From Bacteroidota bacterium (GTDB lineage: Bacteria > Bacteroidota > Bacteroidia > Chitinophagales > Chitinophagaceae): DNA of 64,000 nucleotides. The first letter of the stretch is position 1; each line of letters begins with the position of its first letter. A program made the translations under genes and the position numbers. The notes below the pieces were generated by a model, which was given only the letters and a program-made list of their open reading frames with translations, had not been told where the DNA came from and did no database searches. This document shows positions 17,204-25,636 of the stretch, piece after piece. Where the stretch lies: contig JAEZZY010000010.1 in NCBI GenBank assembly GCA_023418315.1, positions 1 to 64,000 of the forward strand. Reading direction: 5' to 3'.

Positions 17204-18306
17204 GAAAGGCTGCTAAGAAGTTGTTGGAAGGGTTGCAAAAATTGTTGTTCGGAAAATTTTTCACGCACATACGTTCGTGCGGCATTTCCCAGTTGCTCGC
17301 GCAGCGTTATATCATCTGCCAGTTGTAACATAGCGCTCGTCATTTCTTCTATATTTTTCTTTTTCACTAACCAACCGGTTTCCCTATGCACAATGATTTC
17401 TTCCGGGCCACCGCACCGGGTAGCAATGACCGGAATGCCGTAATAGGAAGCTTCAAGACAGGTCATAGAAAAAGATTCCGCTTCGGAAAAATTAAGCAGT
17501 ACGGCACTGGTTTTCAACAGCCGCTCTACTCCACTATCAAACTCGCGAAAGCGAACCACGTCTTGCAGGTTCATCCGTTTCGTTTCCTCTTGCAGTTCTT
17601 CTTTAAAACGTTTATTTTTTTCCAGATTCAGAAAACCGCCTACATAGTTTAGCCGGATGTTTTTATGGGTTTCATAGGCGTTTTTAAATGCAGCCAAAGC
17701 ATGCTCCTGTCCTTTGCCTCTTGTAAAATTGGCAAGGTATAAAAACTGAACTTCCGCTTGGGAAGCCCTATACGGCGGCAAATTCTCTTCAATAAGTGCA
17801 GGGTCATAAATCCTTATGGTATCAGGATGCGAAGGCAATTGCTGCAACACGGCATCCGAAACGGCAATCACTTTATCGCTGTATCGTTGTGCGGCGTTTG
17901 TCCATAGCCTTCTTAGCGAACCCGGCAAGCTGGCGGGAAGAAAACGGACATAGGTGATTAATTTTATTTTTGCACCCGATAATTTCAAACCGGCGCCGAG
18001 CAGATTATAAAAATCATTGACTTGCACAAGCTCTATTTTTTCTTTCGCAATGATGTTTTTCAGCCGGACAAGATTGGCGATAAAATAGAACGGGTATTGG
18101 AAAACGGCTTTCAAGGATTTGCTGATTTCTTTCAAAGGAAGTGGATAGACGGTGAAGCCTTTCTCCTTCAGCAAAGGAATATTGGTGCTGTTTTGAGGTG
18201 TTACAAAAACAATCCGGTGCGCATCTTTTAACAACAAAGCCTCATTCAGCGCGCATTTGAAAGCGCCGGTAAAGCCGTTGGAATTGTCTATAATGAGGAT
18301 GTTCAC
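17200..18306 (-). CDS. Glycosyltransferase family 4
   Basis: The 368-residue protein starts with GTG at 18306 (NILIIDNSNGFTGAFKCAL). The GT-B C-terminal domain shows YLANFTRGKGQEHALAAFK and the E-x7-E-type loop FSEAESFSMTCLEASYYGIPVIATRCGG followed by HRETGWLV. It overlaps the next gene by four bases, showing an operon with translational coupling. Acceptor and donor are unknown. Confidence 0.9.
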   Translation of the reverse strand: MNILIIDNSNGFTGAFKCALNEALLLKDAHRIVFVTPQNSTNIPLLKEKGFTVYPLPLKEISKSLKAVFQYPFYFIANLVRLKNIIAKEKIELVQVNDFYNLLGAGLKLSGAKIKLITYVRFLPASLPGSLRRLWTNAAQRYSDKVIAVSDAVLQQLPSHPDTIRIYDPALIEENLPPYRASQAEVQFLYLANFTRGKGQEHALAAFKNAYETHKNIRLNYVGGFLNLEKNKRFKEELQEETKRMNLQDVVRFREFDSGVERLLKTSAVLLNFSEAESFSMTCLEASYYGIPVIATRCGGPEEIIVHRETGWLVKKKNIEEMTSAMLQLADDITLREQLGNAARTYVREKFSEQQFLQPFQQLLSSLS

Positions 18307-18324
18307 GTTTTGATTTTGTTATTT

Positions 18325-19257
18325 TCAGAAAGATAATCGCTTTATTTTCTTTTTGACTTTAGAAAAGAAGTTATTGCTTATACACATCCACCAATCCACT
18401 GTTCTGCTTTTTATACCCTCATAGAAGAATCCGTTTTTTGTGATGGTAAACTCTTTTCCTTGTATGTAGCGGGGAATATTATAAGCTATATTTCCTTTGT
18501 ACCACATGTAATGATAAAGGTAGATTTCCCTTGTATCATCAAAGTAAAGATGTCCATTATGATAACGGATAACTTCTTTTTTGATTTCGCCATCCGTTAT
18601 CCATTTCCGAGCGTATAGGCGTTTATTCGATTTTTGGGGGTTGAACACTACGTGGCTAAAGGTTTCTATATAGGTAGTAGTATCCAAGAGCGGCGTGCCG
18701 TCGCATAGCTGTCGAAACGTTTCCATATCTCCAAATTCATCAAAGCAACAATATTCCTTTTCACCAAGTACAAATGTATAGTCTTTGCTTTTCATAAACA
18801 GTGTGTTCACTTCCTCTTCATTTCGGAACAAGCAAAAAGGTCCTGAAATAAACAACTCGTAAAATGAAATGATGTCATGAGACGCAAGCAACTCTTCCGT
18901 AAGTATCTGCCGAAGATTTCCGAAAACAATATCCAAATCGGAGAAGCCCCAAAAACTGTAAAGGGTTATATAGTCTTCATAAATCTTGCCATACATAGGT
19001 TTGAGATCGCATAGTTTATAGCCATGCGGCAACACGAAAAAATGATTGAGTTTTGCGGATGCAAGTTCATTAAACTGCGCTACAGACTGATGATAGACGA
19101 CGATATTCCCTTTATTAAACCGAATAGCATTTTCATCATCTGTAATTAGGATAAAATCTATGAACTCGTTTTTCAAAGCACTTTCTACAAAGTAGGGGAA
19201 ATACTTCGGCAGCTTGCCGAAATAGGGAATGATTACCGCTATGGAAGTAAAGGACAT
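18325..19257 (-). CDS. Glycosyltransferase-like protein (DUF6625-type)
   Basis: The protein begins MSFTSIAVIIPYFGKLPKYFPYF and contains WGFSDLDIVFGNL, a DLD acid cluster like the DxD of GT-A enzymes, near residue 115. From memory this resembles the DUF6625 family found in capsule and LPS clusters; biochemical function is not established. ATG 19257 is preferred over the in-frame TTG at 19272, which would overlap the upstream gene's end. Its position between five sugar-transfer genes supports a role in polysaccharide assembly. Confidence 0.7.
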   Translation of the reverse strand: MSFTSIAVIIPYFGKLPKYFPYFVESALKNEFIDFILITDDENAIRFNKGNIVVYHQSVAQFNELASAKLNHFFVLPHGYKLCDLKPMYGKIYEDYITLYSFWGFSDLDIVFGNLRQILTEELLASHDIISFYELFISGPFCLFRNEEEVNTLFMKSKDYTFVLGEKEYCCFDEFGDMETFRQLCDGTPLLDTTTYIETFSHVVFNPQKSNKRLYARKWITDGEIKKEVIRYHNGHLYFDDTREIYLYHYMWYKGNIAYNIPRYIQGKEFTITKNGFFYEGIKSRTVDWWMCISNNFFSKVKKKIKRLSF

Positions 19258-19264
19258 TTTTTGT

Positions 19265-20209
19265 TCAATCAATTTTAGTCAAAAAACGTTTTGTGAAATA
19301 ATAGCGTAAGGTGCGGTACCACTGCTTATTCCATTTATTAAGCGCAAAAGAAGTGCGTAAGAAACGGGCTGCAAGATGCAATCTGTTTACTTCAATTTCG
19401 CGAACGGCAAGCGCTCTGTATTTCTCCGCCATAAATGGTTTATCATTGAGCAAGCCCTCTTCATAACGTTGTATTTCCCCGGGGTTTCCTCGTTCCAGGC
19501 AATCGGTTCCGGTTTCTTTGCGTTGCTTTTTCAAAAAGTCCAGTATTTCCGCCAAGATCAACTGCCGCGGATGTTTGAAATTGCTGGTAAGGGATGCGCT
19601 GTTGAGCCGGTAATTATAGAGGATGTCTTTCAGATAATACAAAGGATATTTACAAATAATCTTAAATGCCCAGTATTGGTCTTCGCCGTGGCATTCCGAA
19701 AAATATTCCGAGAACAACCCAAATTCATCTATCACCTGCGACCGCACCATAATGGTATTATAGCTCATCAAAAAATCGTCCGGTATTTCTTTCAGCAACC
19801 TGTCTTCTTCCAGCAATACAGCGTACAACTCATTGTCCCGTTCATCTATGCGGCGGTAATGAGTAGCGCACCACATGATTTCGGGATGTTGTTGAAAGAC
19901 CTCTACCTGGCGGGCTATGCGGTCGGGAGTGCAGGTATCATCGCTATCCATGAGGGTGAGGAGCGCCCCTTTGGCATGAAGGAAAGCATTGTTTTTATTT
20001 TTTACAAAGCCCATATTTTGTTTATGGGCAATGAGCCGGATACGTTCGTCATGCAGGTATTTTTGGATGCATTGCACGGTAGCATCGGTAGAGGCATCAT
20101 CGGAAATAATCAATTCCCAATCGGTATAAGTCTGGTGTATAATACTTTCAATTGCGCGGTCAATAAACGCTTCCACATTATAGCATATCATGATTATACT
20201 GACCAACAT
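19265..20209 (-). CDS. Glycosyltransferase family 2
   Basis: The 314-residue protein has a GT-A fold. Seen are MLVSIIMICYNVEAFIDRAIESIIHQTY, IISDDASTDATVQ and the nucleotide-metal motif LTLMDSDDTC, followed by RIARQVEVFQQHPEIMW. These are typical of inverting GT2 enzymes of capsule/LPS clusters. It follows the ABC exporter gene by 15 bp in the same leftward operon. Confidence 0.92.
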   Translation of the reverse strand: MLVSIIMICYNVEAFIDRAIESIIHQTYTDWELIISDDASTDATVQCIQKYLHDERIRLIAHKQNMGFVKNKNNAFLHAKGALLTLMDSDDTCTPDRIARQVEVFQQHPEIMWCATHYRRIDERDNELYAVLLEEDRLLKEIPDDFLMSYNTIMVRSQVIDEFGLFSEYFSECHGEDQYWAFKIICKYPLYYLKDILYNYRLNSASLTSNFKHPRQLILAEILDFLKKQRKETGTDCLERGNPGEIQRYEEGLLNDKPFMAEKYRALAVREIEVNRLHLAARFLRTSFALNKWNKQWYRTLRYYFTKRFLTKID

Positions 20210-20224
20210 ATCGGTTAGGGGCTG

Positions 20225-21988
20225 TTAGGAATTTATCAACTGCTCATAGGTGCAGGTTCGTTTGATGGTTCCGTTTTCCAGCTCATGGATTTTATCGCAA
20301 TAGCGCAGTGAAGAATAACGGTGGGCTATGATGATGATGGTAAGCTGCTCATGCCCCAGCTCGTGAATGGCGTTGGTGATTTCTTCTTCGGTGGTGGTAT
20401 CCAATGCGGAGGTGGCTTCGTCAAAGACCAATACTTCGGCACCTTTGTAAATAGCTCTGGCAATAGAGATACGTTGTTTTTGCCCGCCGGAAAGATTGTT
20501 GCCGCGCTCGCTCAAAACCGTGTGGAGCCCATCCGGCAAATCGTTTACCAATCCTTCCAGGCTTGCCAGTTTTATAGCGCGTTGCATAGCGTTCATATCC
20601 ACCTGCTCCGCAGGTATGCCGATGGCTATATTTTCCAGCAGGCTGCTGTTCATGATGAAAACTTCCTGGCGTACATAGCCGATTATTTTCCACCAGTTTT
20701 TTAAGTTCTGATCCGACAACGGAACGCCGTCTATCGTAATTCTTCCTTCCGTAGGCATCAAAAAACCCAGCACATTGTTAATGATGGTGGACTTGCCGGA
20801 ACCCGAACGCCCTACGATACCTATTTTATCTCCTTTTTTAATTTCAAGGTTCAGGTCTTTGATGACGTTCTTTGCGCCAACGTCATATTTATAGGAAACA
20901 TGCTCGAAGCGGATGCTGTTGTGGAAAGGCAAAGGTGCCACATCAAAGCTTTCGGGACGTTCTTTATCCTCTGCTATAAACACATCATCGCTCAGAATAT
21001 AATCGGAGGTGGTAATGGTATTCAACGCCATCACAAAGCGATTGACGGAAGGAATACTTCTATAGGCAATCACCGAAAAAAGCGAGATGGTGGTAACAAT
21101 GGTGGCCATATCCTTCAACACAAAAACACCATAGAGCAGGATGATGACGATACACAGGAAAATAACCACTTCGATGATGCGGGTAGGGATAAACATCACA
21201 AAATCGGTTTTCCTTTGCAACACGCTATAGCGGCGGGCTATTTCTTCAAATCGTTTTTTCAGAAAGCCTTCCGTACCGGCTATTTTAATATCCGTATAGC
21301 CAAAGATCATTTCCTGCGCATCGCTGTATAAATTGATGAAATTTTTATTTTTTTCTACGCCTGCTTTTTTGATAATATTTTTTACTCCTCCGTAGAAAAG
21401 CCCCATAGAAGGAAACAGCACGGCAATCAATATCAAAAACAAATGCCAGTTCCATACACAAACAATAACGGTGGTGAGGGCAAACACCATGGCCTCGTTG
21501 ATGATAATCATTATAGAAATGGCAATACTCCCCGTGAGCTGTACTTGCAAATACGAAACTTTATTGACCCATACACCGCTGTTTTCTTTATTGATTTCTG
21601 ACAAAGGATAGTCATAGATTTTATTCAGCACATTCATCGTAGAGCTGATGTATAAGGATTGCACAAACTTGGTTTGCAGATGATTTACATACAGCCCAAA
21701 CAAGTTTTTCAGAACGATAATCAGCACAAACAGAGCAACTATGAACAGGAGCAAATGATTTTTAGTAAACGAAGAAAAGAAGGGAATGACTTCAATAAAC
21801 TTATCATAAAAACTGTCGGTAAGCACCAGCCCTATAACGGGTATGATGGATGCCAATCCCAGAATATCGGTAAGCGAGGTGATAAATGTAAGAAACACCA
21901 GCCACTGGAATTGTTTCTTTTGCCTGGTGTTAAAAACCTTGTAAAGCTTGGATATGGCAGCAAGCGCTGCATTATTTTTAAAGTTCAT
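20225..21988 (-). CDS. ABC exporter with fused ATPase (PglK/MsbA type)
   Basis: The 587-residue half-transporter has about six membrane segments (residues ~20-320) and a C-terminal nucleotide-binding domain. Walker A is GRSGSGKSTI near residue 395, the signature is LSGGQKQR, Walker B is VLVFDEATSALD and the switch His is in IIIIAHR. It should work as a homodimer. Its position between Wzc and glycosyltransferases suggests a lipid-linked glycan flippase like PglK, though a peptide or lipid substrate is not excluded. It starts 16 bp after the wzc-like gene. Confidence 0.9.
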   Translation of the reverse strand: MNFKNNAALAAISKLYKVFNTRQKKQFQWLVFLTFITSLTDILGLASIIPVIGLVLTDSFYDKFIEVIPFFSSFTKNHLLLFIVALFVLIIVLKNLFGLYVNHLQTKFVQSLYISSTMNVLNKIYDYPLSEINKENSGVWVNKVSYLQVQLTGSIAISIMIIINEAMVFALTTVIVCVWNWHLFLILIAVLFPSMGLFYGGVKNIIKKAGVEKNKNFINLYSDAQEMIFGYTDIKIAGTEGFLKKRFEEIARRYSVLQRKTDFVMFIPTRIIEVVIFLCIVIILLYGVFVLKDMATIVTTISLFSVIAYRSIPSVNRFVMALNTITTSDYILSDDVFIAEDKERPESFDVAPLPFHNSIRFEHVSYKYDVGAKNVIKDLNLEIKKGDKIGIVGRSGSGKSTIINNVLGFLMPTEGRITIDGVPLSDQNLKNWWKIIGYVRQEVFIMNSSLLENIAIGIPAEQVDMNAMQRAIKLASLEGLVNDLPDGLHTVLSERGNNLSGGQKQRISIARAIYKGAEVLVFDEATSALDTTTEEEITNAIHELGHEQLTIIIIAHRYSSLRYCDKIHELENGTIKRTCTYEQLINS

Positions 21989-22004
21989 TGCAAATAATAA
22001 AGCC

Positions 22005-24416
22005 TTACCGTTTGAGTAAAATATCTACCAGCTTTTTCTTTTTTCTCTTCACATCTTCAGTATAGTAACCGGCGCCATAGCTGCTGCTATAGCCATAACC
22101 GCTACCGTAGCCGTATTTCTTCAGGTACTCTACGCCGTTAAAGATAATAGCCGGATTTTTAATTTTCCCTTCATGGTAAAGGTTATCGAATAGTTTGATC
22201 TGTTCTTTGATGGTATAAGACTGACGCACTACAAACATATTGATATCCGAGTATTTCGACAAGATTAAGGCATCGGATACCAAACCTATAGGCGCAGTAT
22301 CCATAATCACCACATCAAACATTTCGGTCAGCTCTTCGATCAACTCTTTGGTGGAGGGCAACACCAGCAATTCACCGGGATTGGGAGGAATGGGTCCGCA
22401 GTTGGCTATGTAAAGATTTTCATGCACTCCGGAAGGTTTTACCGCGCTTCCTATACCGCCTATACCGGCGAGGTATCCGCTGATGCCACCGTCTGTTTGC
22501 AGCCCCAGGTAATTGCTGAGCTTGGGTTTGCGAAGGTCAAATTCCATAATCACTACCCGTTTCTTGGCAAGCGTCATGGTAAGCCCCAGGTTTAAGGAAA
22601 TAAATGTTTTCCCTTCCCCGCTCATGCTGGAGGTAATGAGATATACTTTCTTATTGCCTGCTACGGACATAAACTCCAGGTTGGCGCGTACCAGCCGAAA
22701 CTGCTCCGCTATAGCCGTGCGCACATGTGGGCCTACTACCACATGTTTGTTCTTGGCATTTCCTTCATCTGCCCTTGCTATAGCTCCTATGATCGGGATG
22801 GAAGTGAGATTCTCCACATCATTTTCATTGATCACTTTGGTATTCAGCAAAACCTTACTGACGATAATGCTGGAAGGGATCAACAAGCTCAGCATGATCA
22901 TGATGGAATAAATAGATTGTTTTACCGGTTTTATAGGCGTATCGGAAGCATAAGGTGCTACGATGATTTTGGATTTATTAGTTGTGGCATATTGCTTAAT
23001 ATCATTCTCCACCCCTCTTTGATAGATGTATAGGTAAAGCTCCATCAACACCGGATATTCCCGTTTACTTTCCGTGATGTTGATTTCGGCTTCGGGAAGG
23101 GTTTTCAGTACGGTTTCGGATTGGGCAATGTTGTTCTGCGCATTCTGAATGCTTATGCTCAAGGAATTGGACACACGGTCGCAGGCATCCGATATTTGCT
23201 TACGCGCAGCATCTATATCTTCGCCCAGTTTCAGATAAGTAGGATTCAGCACACCGGTATTTCGCAATACTTCTTCTCTTTTCTGAACCAGTTCATTGTA
23301 CTGAGCAATCAAGGCGGTAAGATAAGGATCCGGCACGCGTAATCCGGCTATGACTTCCTCCCTTGCACCGGCGCCGAAAAGGATATTTTGCTTCAGTAAC
23401 GCGATACTTTGCTTCTGCGAAGAAAGCAGTTTGATGGTTTGCTCATCCTGCGTTTTCTCTGCCACGAGGGTGCTGGTTTGCGTAGGGATGTCAATAAGGT
23501 CGTGTTCTATTTTTATCTGTGCAGCGGCTGAATCCTGCATGCGCAGTTTATCGGCAAATGCTTTTTTATAGCGTTCGATGATTTCCCGTTGTTTTTCTGC
23601 CGAAAGGTTCAGGTTTTCCAGCTCTTTGATCCGGTAGAAAAAAATAAGGGTAGTTAAAAAGTCAATCCCGCGCTTAGGCAGGTTGTCGCTATAGGTCAGG
23701 GCAAGCATACTCGTACGCCCATCGCTTACATTCACGCCAAATTTTCCCATCGCTGCTTCCATAGCGGATTTCATAGGGGCAATGCGTATGGTGATGGTGG
23801 TTTTATTTTCAAGATATTCCATATTCCGCTCGGGAGCGGTGGACTTATCTATTTTAAATCTTCCGTAGGGGCGACTGATCCATTTTCCATAGTTAAATTG
23901 TTGGGCTATGGCTTCTTCCAGCTCAAAAGTATTTTCGCTTACATGCTTAAAACGCATTTCGAAATCAGAGGCGCCGAGGTAGCCGCTGGAGTCGAATACT
24001 AATTTTATAGGCGCGGTTTCATACACTTCATCTTCCTTAATGCGCCCTTGAGTAAAGTACCGGATATTCATATCCAGAGAATCTACCACGGTAATGATCA
24101 GATCCTGCGAACGCATGGTGAATATCTCATTGAAAAGATTGTTGTCAGGCGTAGTGCTACCGCCGCCGTTGGAAAATTTATTAAGGATGGAACTGGCAGG
24201 GTTGGTGGCATTATTTTGCTCGATCATCACCGTACTCTGCATAGAATAGATGGGCGTGGTATAGCGTAAATAGAAGAAGGCTATAGAGAGGGTAACCAGT
24301 AAAGTAAGTGCAAACCAGTACCATTTATTCATAAGCTCACCCAGCAAGCGTTTGAAATCAATGCTTGTATTGATTTGCTTAATGAGGTCTTGTGAACGCC
24401 GGTTACTGTATTCCAT
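22005..24416 (-). CDS. Polysaccharide co-polymerase and tyrosine autokinase (Wzc-like)
   Basis: The 803-residue protein has a Wzz domain with two membrane segments (about residues 30-50 and 500-520) enclosing a large periplasmic coiled-coil region. A cytoplasmic BY-kinase domain follows: Walker A SSMSGEGKTFISLN near residue 600, Walker A' VVIMEFDLRKPKLS, and Walker B VVIMDTAPIG. The C-terminus is a Tyr-rich tail (YLKKYGYGSGYGYSSSY, then GAGYY) that is trans-autophosphorylated in this family and controls polymer length. It forms the canonical pair with the wza-like gene 26 bp upstream. Confidence 0.93.
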   Translation of the reverse strand: MEYSNRRSQDLIKQINTSIDFKRLLGELMNKWYWFALTLLVTLSIAFFYLRYTTPIYSMQSTVMIEQNNATNPASSILNKFSNGGGSTTPDNNLFNEIFTMRSQDLIITVVDSLDMNIRYFTQGRIKEDEVYETAPIKLVFDSSGYLGASDFEMRFKHVSENTFELEEAIAQQFNYGKWISRPYGRFKIDKSTAPERNMEYLENKTTITIRIAPMKSAMEAAMGKFGVNVSDGRTSMLALTYSDNLPKRGIDFLTTLIFFYRIKELENLNLSAEKQREIIERYKKAFADKLRMQDSAAAQIKIEHDLIDIPTQTSTLVAEKTQDEQTIKLLSSQKQSIALLKQNILFGAGAREEVIAGLRVPDPYLTALIAQYNELVQKREEVLRNTGVLNPTYLKLGEDIDAARKQISDACDRVSNSLSISIQNAQNNIAQSETVLKTLPEAEINITESKREYPVLMELYLYIYQRGVENDIKQYATTNKSKIIVAPYASDTPIKPVKQSIYSIMIMLSLLIPSSIIVSKVLLNTKVINENDVENLTSIPIIGAIARADEGNAKNKHVVVGPHVRTAIAEQFRLVRANLEFMSVAGNKKVYLITSSMSGEGKTFISLNLGLTMTLAKKRVVIMEFDLRKPKLSNYLGLQTDGGISGYLAGIGGIGSAVKPSGVHENLYIANCGPIPPNPGELLVLPSTKELIEELTEMFDVVIMDTAPIGLVSDALILSKYSDINMFVVRQSYTIKEQIKLFDNLYHEGKIKNPAIIFNGVEYLKKYGYGSGYGYSSSYGAGYYTEDVKRKKKKLVDILLKR

Positions 24417-24441
24417 GAGTGTGTTTACGTCCGGTTGGGTT

Positions 24442-25263
24442 TTATTTTATGTTAGCTATCTGCACTATACCATACACGGCCAGCACGGTGGATATCAGCG
24501 AGGTGATGGCCGGTAAATAAATTCTGAAAAAATCGCTTCCTTCTTGTTTGCGAATGCTGTTGGGCTCTACATACACGATGTCATTTTGTTTTAAATAGTA
24601 ATAAGGACTTTTAAAAAGATCCCGGCTATTGAGATTCAACCGGGCAAATTCCCTTGTGCCTTCCGTTTCTCTAATCACCAATACATTATCTTTTCTGCCG
24701 GATATAGGAATGTCTCCGGAAGCGGCTATGGCATCAATAATGGAAATTTTATGATTGGGCGCTACCACCGTGCCGGCGCGCCCTACTTCACCCAATACGG
24801 TTACTTTGTAATTGATGATGTTCACTTCGGCTACCGGTTCCTTTACATAGTCTTTCAGCTTCACGGTCAGCAAGTCTTTTATTTGCCTGATGGTCAGTCC
24901 GGCTACTTTTACTTTACCTATAACGGGATAATCTATATACCCTTGCGGATCTACGAGATAGCCTTTGGCTCCGGTAGCGCCGCCACCGCCGGATCCCCCT
25001 GCGGAGGCAGATATATTGTACGGTACGCCGCCATCATTAAAAATATTGCTGGGCGAATTATCCAATATGCTGCTGATGGTAGCGATATGCACCGACAAGA
25101 TATCATCGGGCTGTACAATGGCTTCATGCACTTTATCCATCTTCTGCACGATCACATGCGGATTTTGAGGAGCATTGTCCTTAAAGTAAACAGATTTTTT
25201 AGGACCCGCACACGAAACGATCAACATACTGACAACCGCAAGAACATAGGCAATTCTGCGCAT
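24442..25263 (-). CDS. Polysaccharide export lipoprotein (Wza-like)
   Basis: ATG 25263 gives a lipoprotein signal (MRRIAYVLAVVSMLIVSCAG, Cys at residue 18); the longer frame from 25335 would bury this signal. The body carries a poly-export domain (VQPDDILSVHIATI) and SLBB-type segments (VTVLGEVGRAGTVVAPNHKISIIDAIAASGDI). It ends with a hydrophobic segment and has ~273 residues, shorter than E. coli Wza, as usual in Bacteroidota. It should form the outer-membrane channel of a capsule exporter and is the first gene of the leftward operon. Confidence 0.9.
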   Translation of the reverse strand: MRRIAYVLAVVSMLIVSCAGPKKSVYFKDNAPQNPHVIVQKMDKVHEAIVQPDDILSVHIATISSILDNSPSNIFNDGGVPYNISASAGGSGGGGATGAKGYLVDPQGYIDYPVIGKVKVAGLTIRQIKDLLTVKLKDYVKEPVAEVNIINYKVTVLGEVGRAGTVVAPNHKISIIDAIAASGDIPISGRKDNVLVIRETEGTREFARLNLNSRDLFKSPYYYLKQNDIVYVEPNSIRKQEGSDFFRIYLPAITSLISTVLAVYGIVQIANIK

Positions 25264-25636
25264 AGAGTGATGAATTAAGTTGTGGTTAGTAAAGCTTGTA
25301 CGGCTATGCAATTCTTTTATAAAATGTTGGATCATTGTTATTTTTCCACATCCTCACACAACGTTTTAAAAATTATGCACATCCTAAGACGCTGCAAAAT
25401 AAGGTTATTCATTTGAAAAATTAAATTTTGTTCACAACTTTTACACAGTTATCAACAGATTATCTACATTCACAGGACTTTCTTGTTGTAAAATTGATGG
25501 AAACTACGGGCAAAATTTCTTAATGAGATGTTATTGAAGCAACGCATATTGCCTCGTCATTCGTAGAATATTTTATCTATTTACAATGAGAAACGCAGAG
25601 CAAGCCTATGGGACATTGCATTTTATGCAGATTGCA
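25264..25636. other. Intergenic region with DnaA-box-like 9-mers
   Basis: The 370 bp between the wza-like and norB-like genes have no convincing gene. Six 9-mers on the plus strand match TTATNCACA with none or one mismatch: 25342 TTTTCCACA, 25373 TTATGCACA (perfect), 25428 TTGTTCACA, 25439 TTTTACACA, 25449 TTATCAACA and 25460 TTATCTACA. The last four are spaced 11, 10 and 11 bp, one helical turn apart. AT-rich DNA lies inside and after the cluster. This resembles a DnaA-binding array and is a candidate replication origin, though dnaA and other origin-linked genes are not in view. Confidence 0.5.

Noticed and set aside
19376..20218. 280-residue open frame antisense to the GT2 gene
   Set aside because: The GT2 reading has full catalytic motifs; the antisense one is a chance opening.
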